Assembly: GCA_030835065.1 (NCBI GenBank)
Contig: JAUQWR010000634.1
Span: 1-5,316, forward strand
Direction: 5' to 3'
DNA from: Candidatus Kapaibacterium sp.
GTDB taxonomy: Bacteria; Bacteroidota; Ignavibacteria; Kapaibacteriales; UBA2268
Length of the DNA stretch: 5,316 nt
Below are positions 1-5,316 of this stretch, piece after piece. The translations under genes and the position numbers were made by a program. The notes beneath the pieces are model-generated. The model was given only the letters and a program-made list of their open reading frames with translations. It made no database searches and was not told the origin of the DNA. Within the stretch, counting starts at the first letter, position 1; each line of letters opens with the position of its first letter.

Positions 1-2
1 TA

Positions 3-1091
3 CAAACAATCGAAAACGCACACGGTGAGAATAATCAAAACAAAACTATTTGGTGTGTGGATTTCAATAACGATAGTTTAATTGTTTCTGCTGGAGTAGA
101 TTCAAAAGTAAAAATATGGAATTTTACTAATAAGAATTTAATGCATCAAATTGATTCTCATAGTTTTCATGTTCGAAAATCTTTTTTCTCAAATAAAAAA
201 GATGAGATTATTACAGGTTCTCTCGATAGTTCAATTAGATTATTTAATTCAATGACTTCAAAAGAATACCCTTATAAATTGAATTTTAATGCCCAAGTAA
301 CTTCCATCGCCATGACAAAAAATAGTGATACAATTTATGCTTGTGGCAGAGATGGCTCAATAAAAGTATGGAGAAGACCAGAGTCAGAAATTTTAACTGA
401 TTATATTGAATTTTATCCAAAATTTTTAATAAGTATTAAAATTCCTTATCTGAATTCTAAAATAGGAAAAGTATCTAAGTTGAAAATAGAATATAAACAT
501 ATATATAATAGAGATTCTACAAATGTCGAAGGCGAAAAGACTTTTAGGATAGGATTATCCAAAAAAGCATTTGATATATATACAAATGCTGGTGAGCGAA
601 CTATTTATGATCTTGAAAAGGTATATATTGAGTATAAAAATGTAGACATTTTGAAAGAAAGAGCTAATGAGATAAAACTACTACCTTTGATATCCAATAT
701 TTCTACAAGTAAAGCAATAATTGATACGATTATTGATAAAAGCAACAAATTCGTATTTAATTATGAGATAGAATCTATTGATATTGAATCCAAATGCAGT
801 TCTAGTAGTAATACTGATTTTATTATTGATGGAAATGGATTAATTTTAAGAGCAGTCCAAATTGATAATAGAATAAAATTCAATATGGAAATTGTTGAGG
901 ATGGTAATTATAGTTTGGAATTATTCAATATTAATGGGCAAAGAATTGAAACAATACTCGATTCCAAATTAAAAGCTAATCAAAAGTATTTTGAGTTTTT
1001 TTCGTCTGATTTAAAGAGTGGAGTGTATTTAGCTGTTTTAAATTCACCTACAATAACCAAAACAATAAAAATATTGTTAATAAATCCTTAA
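3..1091 (+). CDS. WD40-repeat protein with C-terminal T9SS sorting domain (5' end outside the window)
   Basis: This is the 3' part of a gene. The frame is open from the left edge (first full codon at position 3), and codons before the GTG at 57 (encoding TIWCV) already belong to a WD40 blade, so that GTG is not the start. Counting residues from 57, three WD40-like blades are visible: about -4 to 24 (ends VKIWNF), 36-66 (ends IRLFNS) and 80-107 (ends IKVWRR). Residues about 122-265 are beta-rich, starting ISIKIPYLNSKIG; this resembles cohesin-like modules in secreted proteins of this lineage, but I cannot confirm that. Residues about 270-344 fit a type A T9SS sorting domain: YSLELFNINGQRI, then SGVYLAVL, then a basic hydrophobic tail. 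Such domains direct export across the outer membrane, after which the tail is normally removed. The protein is probably surface-bound or secreted, with a beta-propeller for binding. Its ligand is unknown. The gene looks more AT-rich than its downstream neighbours. Confidence 0.85.
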   Translation, partial: QTIENAHGENNQNKTIWCVDFNNDSLIVSAGVDSKVKIWNFTNKNLMHQIDSHSFHVRKSFFSNKKDEIITGSLDSSIRLFNSMTSKEYPYKLNFNAQVTSIAMTKNSDTIYACGRDGSIKVWRRPESEILTDYIEFYPKFLISIKIPYLNSKIGKVSKLKIEYKHIYNRDSTNVEGEKTFRIGLSKKAFDIYTNAGERTIYDLEKVYIEYKNVDILKERANEIKLLPLISNISTSKAIIDTIIDKSNKFVFNYEIESIDIESKCSSSSNTDFIIDGNGLILRAVQIDNRIKFNMEIVEDGNYSLELFNINGQRIETILDSKLKANQKYFEFFSSDLKSGVYLAVLNSPTITKTIKILLINP

Positions 1092-1105
1092 TTTATATAA
1101 ATATT

Positions 1106-1138
1106 TTTGATTACTTTGATAATTAGATATTATTTTTG
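1106..1138 (+). promoter_or_regulatory. Candidate Bacteroidota-type promoter for the ompA-like/regulator/kinase operon
   Basis: TTTG at 1106-1109 and TATTTTTG at 1131-1138 match the -33 (TTTG) and -7 (TAnnTTTG) elements described for Bacteroides-type primary sigma factor promoters. The 21-base gap is close to the expected spacing. Transcription would begin near 1143-1146, about 20 bases before the GTG at 1165. The site lies in the only non-coding gap upstream of three tightly packed genes, which fits. The spacer is very AT-rich and a chance match is possible; use of this motif by the host is assumed. Confidence 0.45.
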
Positions 1139-1164
1139 TAACTTGAAATAAAATTAAGAAAAGT

Positions 1165-2559
1165 GTGCGAAGTAAGTTAGTAAAATATTGTTTGCTGTTT
1201 GTAATTATCTCAACTCATAAGATATGGGCACAATCCGCATTGGGTGATTTTCATGAAATGGAAAAGCTCCCTAATGGCGATACATTAGTATTAAACCGTA
1301 CTTATGGAGATTATTGGTATGGTGGGTTTGCAGGTTTTAGCTTATCTTATTACCATGGAGATTTGTATCAATATCAAAATCCGGCAATACCGCCAAGTGC
1401 TGCCAATCCTATTGTTTCTTTCGAGCCGGTAGTAGGGATAGGACCATTGGCAGGCTTGTTTTTCGAATATCAAAAGCCTAAAGATTATTGGGGATATTTT
1501 GTGAAATTGAATATTCTTGATTTATCAAATTTTGTTGCAAAAACTCCTATTCAGGATATTTATTATAGAACAAGATACGATTTGGATGCAAATAATTATA
1601 ATATTACTATTTCACCGTCAGTCCGATATAATTTATTGGAATTTTTCTATGCGTATTCAGGTTTAGATATTGGAATTAACGCCGCTTTTGATGCAAAGCA
1701 AAAGAAAGTATTTACAAATACTGGCGCAATAGACCAAGTAAGCAAAAGTTCAATAAATAGTTCTAATACAAAAGTTGGATTGCATTTTGGACTGGGTTTC
1801 GAATTTTTGATTGCTGATATTAATAGCAGGTCAAGAGCAAAATTTAATCCTACTGTTAGTTTGCATTACGGTTCAAATATGATATCTGAAATGAAATCTT
1901 CATGGCGATCTTTTGATTTAAGATTTGGTATTACATTGAAGTTTGCCCCAGATAATATTGATTATGATACTCTGTTCTTCAATCCTTATTGGGAAGAACC
2001 ACCCGTTTATCTTCTATCTCTTAAAGACGAGCGAGGAGTTGAATTTGCAGGATTTAAACCATTAAATCCTGAAATACTTAATGTTGAGCTAAGACAAAGA
2101 CAATCGGAAATTGCACAAAATATTAGTGCAATTGAAGATACAGCACGAATCGAAGAAGTAGTTGCAACAACTCAGGAGCCAACTAAAGCTCCTATTAAAT
2201 CGCCCCAAAAAATTAAGCAAAACACTCAAAAGTCATATACTTTTAGTACATCAAATTCAACTGCAATTAATAAAGATTTGGCTGAATATTTGGATGCAGT
2301 TGCCGAATTTTTATTGGCTAATAAAAACTCCGAAGTGCGTGTTAATGCACACTCAGACAACTTTGGAACTCCAGAAGAAAATCTTTTGAAATCAAAACAG
2401 CGAGCAGAAGCTGTTCAAAAATATTTGATAAAAAAGGGTGTACCTTGGAATCGAGTGCTCATCACTTGGCAGGGTTCACTTAAACCTGTAAAACCAAACG
2501 ATACACCTGCAAACCGTAGAGCCAATAGGCGTGTAGAAATTGTAGTGGTACCAAAATAA
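1165..2559 (+). CDS. OmpA-family outer membrane protein (N-terminal beta-barrel, C-terminal peptidoglycan-binding domain)
   Basis: The 464-residue protein probably tethers the outer membrane to the cell wall. It starts at GTG: an in-frame TGA at 1144 leaves no earlier start, and the next Met (residue 32) would remove the signal peptide. Residues 1-22 form a Sec signal (basic MRSKLVK, hydrophobic 8-16, likely cut at WA|Q). Residues about 50-260 alternate aromatic and small or polar residues and end in a strand finishing ITLKF, as in small outer-membrane barrels. Residues 268-355 are a Thr/Pro/Gln-rich linker. Residues about 356-464 are an OmpA C-terminal domain: Asp398 (AHSDNFG) and Arg413 (KQRAEA) are 15 apart, like the diaminopimelate-binding pair of OmpA proteins, and the end carries NRRVEIVV. 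No good ribosome binding site is visible. It is the first gene of a probable operon with a response regulator and a sensor kinase, whose link to its function is unknown. Confidence 0.9.
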   Translation: MRSKLVKYCLLFVIISTHKIWAQSALGDFHEMEKLPNGDTLVLNRTYGDYWYGGFAGFSLSYYHGDLYQYQNPAIPPSAANPIVSFEPVVGIGPLAGLFFEYQKPKDYWGYFVKLNILDLSNFVAKTPIQDIYYRTRYDLDANNYNITISPSVRYNLLEFFYAYSGLDIGINAAFDAKQKKVFTNTGAIDQVSKSSINSSNTKVGLHFGLGFEFLIADINSRSRAKFNPTVSLHYGSNMISEMKSSWRSFDLRFGITLKFAPDNIDYDTLFFNPYWEEPPVYLLSLKDERGVEFAGFKPLNPEILNVELRQRQSEIAQNISAIEDTARIEEVVATTQEPTKAPIKSPQKIKQNTQKSYTFSTSNSTAINKDLAEYLDAVAEFLLANKNSEVRVNAHSDNFGTPEENLLKSKQRAEAVQKYLIKKGVPWNRVLITWQGSLKPVKPNDTPANRRANRRVEIVVVPK

Positions 2560-2568
2560 GAGGGTGAT
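2559..2568 (+). promoter_or_regulatory. Ribosome binding site that sets the response regulator start
   Basis: AGAGGGTGAT here differs from the ideal AGGAGGTGAT at two swapped positions only. Aligned to the anti-Shine-Dalgarno sequence, its purine core ends 5 bases before the ATG at 2570. This favours that ATG over the in-frame GTG at 2564, which lies inside the binding site itself. It is the clearest ribosome binding site in the window and overlaps the last base of the upstream stop codon. Confidence 0.65.
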
Positions 2569-2569
2569 A

Positions 2570-2941
2570 ATGGATAGTAGTAAACTTATTTGTGTTATTG
2601 AAGATAATACGCCGATTAGGAAGCTTTTCTGCACTCTTCTCAGAAAAAGCGGATATAATACAATTGATTTTGAAGATGGAAGTTCTGCTTTAGAATGGAT
2701 GAAAGACAATCATCCAAACTTAATTCTTATGGATATTTTGCTTCCGGATTTGAATGGTACAGAGTTGATTGGATTAGTTAGAGCGATCGATGGATATGCT
2801 TCTACTCCTATAATTGCGGTTACTGGATTTGCCGGCAACCAAGATAGAACCAAATTCTTGGAGATTGGCTTCAACGGTTATATTTCTAAACCGATTAATA
2901 CTTCCAGTTTTGTTAGTGATGTAGAACAATTCTTAGCTTAG
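2570..2941 (+). CDS. Single-domain response regulator (CheY/DivK-like receiver, no output domain)
   Basis: The 123-residue protein is one receiver domain with no DNA-binding or enzymatic output. All key residues are present: the acidic pair Glu11-Asp12 (VIEDN), phosphoacceptor Asp55 (LILMDILLPDLNG), switch Thr85 (IAVTG) and Lys107 (YISKP) with the usual following proline. The protein ends right after the last helix (VEQFLA). It should therefore accept phosphate and act by protein contact in the cytoplasm. The ISKPIN and AVTGFAGN style resembles receivers of hybrid kinases and DivK-type regulators more than transcription factors. The ATG at 2570 is chosen because of the ribosome binding site just upstream; a GTG at 2564 would add two residues. 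It lies 10 bases after the OmpA-like gene and 4 bases before the CHASE/PAS kinase gene, its obvious candidate partner. Confidence 0.93.
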   Translation: MDSSKLICVIEDNTPIRKLFCTLLRKSGYNTIDFEDGSSALEWMKDNHPNLILMDILLPDLNGTELIGLVRAIDGYASTPIIAVTGFAGNQDRTKFLEIGFNGYISKPINTSSFVSDVEQFLA

Positions 2942-2945
2942 TATA

Positions 2946-5114
2946 ATGGAAAAAGTAAATAATTCATATGAAAATATTGTTAAGCAGGCCTCTTCAAATA
3001 AAAGTATCATTTTTGATTTTTCGAAGACATATCCTGCTTATATTGTTCTGATTGTGCTTCTTGCATTATCTGCTACTGTGTTTTATATGACTAAACAAGG
3101 TGTGGAATCAGATAGAAAAGCTGAATTCAACAAAGCTGTCAATTCTGTTGTTTCTCGAATAGAAACTCAAATACAGAGAAATTATCAAATTGTACAGTCA
3201 ATGCAGGGTTTATATAAGCAAAATGTTCAGGTTGTAAGAGAATATTTTGAATTGTATGGCGCTGTGCCTGCTAAAACTTATACCTCGATTATGAGCTTGG
3301 CTTATGTTCCAAAAGTTTTAGGCGAAAATTGGGAAACTTATCATTTCTATGCTCGTAGCCAGGGTTATTATGATTATAGGCTCTCTCCGCCTGGCAAAAG
3401 GGATTTATATTATCCTATTGAGCATATTGTAATTTTTGATGCAAATGTGAATAGACTTGGTTTCGACTATGCTACTGATGCCAATGCTAAAGAAGCTATC
3501 GAAAAAGCCAGAGATAATAACGAATTTGCTGCTACCGATGCTTATATGGTAAGACCAGATACTTTAGGTTTTTTATTGATTGCTCCAATTTATAATCGCG
3601 AAGCTCTCAATAATCAAAACTTTGATAGGATTAAAGAATTTCAGGGTGCTTTAGTACTCGAGCTTAATGCTGTCAGCTTTTTTGAAACTGCATTAACCAG
3701 CGATAAAAAAGTAATTTCAGATACTAGTTTGGTATTTGATTTTAAATCTGCAAATTCTAATACTTTTCTTTATAAATCAAAAAATTATGGTTTGTTGGAA
3801 ACCGGATATAAGCCTGTTGTTGATGGTATTGTTAAAATTAAAATTGCTGATAGAGAATTTGTTGGGCATTTCTATGCCAATCCCGGATTTGGTGGTAGCT
3901 TCCAAGCTATACTACCATTTTTGGCAACTGCTGCGGCTGTGATTTTGTCTTTCACTTTCTTTGGTTTTATTATTTCGGTAATGACAAGTCGTTCGCGTGC
4001 TTTGGATTTGGCTGAAAGAATGACTCGTTCGCAAAGACGTATTTTGGAATCTTCAAAAGACTTGATTGGTGTTTTAGATTTTTCCGGACTTTGGAAATCT
4101 CTCAACCCTGCATCGCTTCCAATTTTAGGTGTAGATCATAACTCAATTATTGGTTCATCTATTTTGGATTATTTTGTTGAGCAGGGCGACATAGCTAAAT
4201 TCAAAGAAATGATTCTAAATTCAGGCGATGAAACTACTCATAAATATGATGTATTCATCAAGTCGAAAGATAATGAGAATAAATGGATTAATTTTAGTTT
4301 TACTGTGTCTAGAACTGATAATTTGATTTACTGTATTGGTAGAGATGTTACTCTCGAAAAAATTGCTGAAGAAGAAGCCAGAATCAAGAGCAATCAAATC
4401 GAATTGGCTGGGCTTTTTGCCAAGGAAGCTTCGCAATCTAAGTCTTTATTTATGACTAAATTGAGCCACCAATTAAGAAACTCTCTGACTGGTATTATTG
4501 GTTATCTTCAGTTGCTTTCCAATAAAATTTACGATAACGAAGAAGAACATGATAATTATTTGCAACTTGCCGAACAAAGCTCTGAAGAAATATTTACATT
4601 CGTTTCGGATATTGTTGATGCTACTAATGATACTGATGAATCATCAATAGATAACTTTGTTAAATTAAGAGTTAGAAATTCGATTAGAAACCTAAGTGAA
4701 AAGATTAAGAATATCAAAGTAAGTATTGATGCCGAAAGCGAAGATTCTGCCTTAGTTGCTAATGCTAAGTTATTGAACGAAGGTTTTGATGCAATATTTA
4801 ATGCATTGACTGCTGGCACTCTTCAAGGCGAAGTAGAAATTCAGGCTCAGGAAAATTCATACGAAGGTGCTACTGAAATTCAAATTATGGGCTCAGCGAA
4901 TTCGCTTGTTTTCCAAATGATTGAAATTTATAAAGCTAATAGTTCCAATATTATTCCTGCTCTTAAGTATGACAAAAATGATATCATTTTGAATTTCTGC
5001 AAAGCTGCTTCTAATTTTAGAAGAATGAATGGTACTATGACTGTCGAAACATTTGGCGAAGATGATTCTAACGTTGTTATGCTTACTTTGCCACTTTCTG
5101 CTTCAAAAAACTAA
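2946..5114 (+). CDS. CHASE-PAS membrane sensor histidine kinase with degenerate ATP-binding domain
   Basis: The 722-residue protein is an inner-membrane sensor. A short cytoplasmic N-terminus leads to membrane segment 1 (about 30-48). A periplasmic CHASE domain (about 60-250) has the family blocks LAYVPKV (118-124), LYYPIEH (154-160), LGFDYATDA (171-179), ARDNNEF (188-194) and FLLIAPIYN (209-217); CHASE domains bind small ligands. Membrane segment 2 is about 319-347, followed by a PAS domain (about 362-472). The HisKA helix (about 495-562) has His508 in SHQLRNSL, where the usual SHELRTPL has Glu after His and Pro at H+5; Asn512 at H+4 is kept. The C-terminal domain (about 605-718) keeps one N-box Asn (619), NGTMTVET and LTLPL, but lacks DxGxG (aligned IMGSAN, 647-652) and GxGLGL (aligned KNDIIL, 677-682). 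Autokinase activity is therefore doubtful. ATG follows the regulator stop by 4 bases with no clear ribosome binding site, suggesting translational coupling. Confidence 0.9.
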   Translation: MEKVNNSYENIVKQASSNKSIIFDFSKTYPAYIVLIVLLALSATVFYMTKQGVESDRKAEFNKAVNSVVSRIETQIQRNYQIVQSMQGLYKQNVQVVREYFELYGAVPAKTYTSIMSLAYVPKVLGENWETYHFYARSQGYYDYRLSPPGKRDLYYPIEHIVIFDANVNRLGFDYATDANAKEAIEKARDNNEFAATDAYMVRPDTLGFLLIAPIYNREALNNQNFDRIKEFQGALVLELNAVSFFETALTSDKKVISDTSLVFDFKSANSNTFLYKSKNYGLLETGYKPVVDGIVKIKIADREFVGHFYANPGFGGSFQAILPFLATAAAVILSFTFFGFIISVMTSRSRALDLAERMTRSQRRILESSKDLIGVLDFSGLWKSLNPASLPILGVDHNSIIGSSILDYFVEQGDIAKFKEMILNSGDETTHKYDVFIKSKDNENKWINFSFTVSRTDNLIYCIGRDVTLEKIAEEEARIKSNQIELAGLFAKEASQSKSLFMTKLSHQLRNSLTGIIGYLQLLSNKIYDNEEEHDNYLQLAEQSSEEIFTFVSDIVDATNDTDESSIDNFVKLRVRNSIRNLSEKIKNIKVSIDAESEDSALVANAKLLNEGFDAIFNALTAGTLQGEVEIQAQENSYEGATEIQIMGSANSLVFQMIEIYKANSSNIIPALKYDKNDIILNFCKAASNFRRMNGTMTVETFGEDDSNVVMLTLPLSASKN

Positions 5115-5128
5115 TTTAAGCCATTATG

Positions 5129-5150
5129 ATATCTCAGTAACATGAGATGT
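5129..5150 (+). other. Small inverted repeat in the 3' untranslated region
   Basis: ATCTCA (5131-5136) and TGAGAT (5143-5148) are perfect inverted copies around the 6-base loop GTAACA. In RNA the stem can extend by one G-U and one A-U pair to 8 pairs (5129-5150). It lies between the kinase stop codon and the terminator, with no T-run after it, so it is not itself a terminator. It might protect the 3' end or be chance; no function is shown. Confidence 0.35.
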
Positions 5151-5164
5151 TTAGATGAATTACG

Positions 5165-5210
5165 AATGCTTGACCCGATTTTATAAACTGATGGTCAAGC
5201 ATTTTTTTTT
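5165..5210 (+). terminator. Rho-independent terminator closing the operon
   Basis: AATGCTTGACC (5165-5175) and GGTCAAGCATT (5193-5203) form a perfect 11-base-pair stem with a 17-base loop. The stem runs straight into nine T residues (5202-5210). There is no matching A-run on the left side, so it works for + strand transcripts only. It starts about 50 bases after the kinase stop codon and is the natural end of the transcript carrying the OmpA-like, regulator and kinase genes. Confidence 0.88.
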
Positions 5211-5316
5211 ACTTTTTCTGGATTAATTCAATTCAATTATAAATGAGAATATTTATAAAAGTAAATTGTAATAATTCGTAGAATTGTTTAGAATGAAGTT
5301 TAAATAACTATATTTT
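5211..5316. other. AT-rich intergenic tail, no gene seen
   Basis: The last 106 bases after the terminator contain no convincing open frame on either strand. The ATG near 5294 meets a stop after four codons. The stretch may hold the promoter of the next gene beyond the right edge, but no clear TTTG/TAnnTTTG pair is visible; TAGAATTG at 5278-5285 is only an imperfect -7-like match. Confidence 0.5.

Noticed and set aside
57..59. GTG at 57 as the start of the WD40 gene
   Set aside because: The frame is open to the left edge and the upstream codons complete a WD40 blade (TIWCV before DFNNDS), so the real start lies outside the window.
1075..1110. Possible terminator after the WD40 gene
   Set aside because: The sequence has short AT palindromes and a T-run but no GC-containing stem, so it does not support a Rho-independent terminator.
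2162..2389. Plus-strand frame inside the OmpA linker and C-terminal domain (and 3736-3942 inside the CHASE kinase)
   Set aside because: Out-of-frame shadows of strongly supported domains, with no ribosome binding site or family match.
2476..2709. Minus-strand open frame of 77 codons over the OmpA/regulator junction
   Set aside because: It overlaps two well-supported + strand genes, has no recognisable domain and no promoter or spacing that fits; an antisense shadow.
4556..4819. Minus-strand open frame inside the kinase gene (also those at 3872-4105 and 4221-4436)
   Set aside because: All lie wholly inside the kinase coding region, show no known family features, and reflect the low stop density opposite a long gene.
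5221..5240. Short direct repeat ATTCA-ATTCA after the terminator
   Set aside because: Two copies of five bases in very AT-rich sequence are expected by chance; no array, spacer pattern or attachment site is seen.
1..5316. CRISPR array, tRNA, rRNA, insertion sequence, defence or phage genes
   Set aside because: No spaced repeats, no cloverleaf-like sequence, no transposase and no inverted terminal repeats were seen; the window is almost fully explained by four genes.

Overview
The window reads as an AT-rich piece of a chromosome from the Bacteroidota/Chlorobi side of the tree, plausibly an Ignavibacteria- or Kapabacteria-like lineage. The grounds are a secreted protein ending in a type A C-terminal sorting domain for the type IX secretion system (T9SS), an OmpA-family protein with a Bacteroidota-style barrel and signal peptide, low GC, GTG start codons, and a match to the Bacteroidota promoter pattern (TTTG ... 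TAnnTTTG). The exact phylum is inferred; there is no rRNA or marker gene here.

Layout, all on the + strand: (1) positions 3-1091 hold the 3' part of a gene cut by the left edge, coding for WD40 repeats, a beta-rich region that may be cohesin-like, and a T9SS sorting domain. (2) Positions 1092-1164 are a short AT-rich spacer with a candidate promoter. (3) Positions 1165-2559 encode an outer-membrane OmpA-like protein with a peptidoglycan-binding C-terminus. (4) Positions 2570-2941 encode a stand-alone receiver-domain response regulator. (5) Positions 2946-5114 encode a membrane CHASE-PAS-histidine kinase. (6) A strong Rho-independent terminator lies at 5165-5210, followed by about 100 bases with no visible gene.

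Genes 2-4 are spaced by 10 and 4 bases, share one candidate upstream promoter and one downstream terminator, and so look like one operon. The most interesting point is the kinase. Its dimerisation/phosphotransfer helix and phosphoacceptor His508 are intact, but the acidic residue after the His is Gln, and the ATP-binding domain has lost both glycine-rich boxes although its fold and end are still recognisable. Next to a DivK-like single-domain regulator with all its phosphorylation residues, this suggests a phosphotransferase, phosphatase or pseudokinase sensor working with the regulator rather than an ordinary autokinase. That interpretation is inference; the motif changes are read directly from the sequence.
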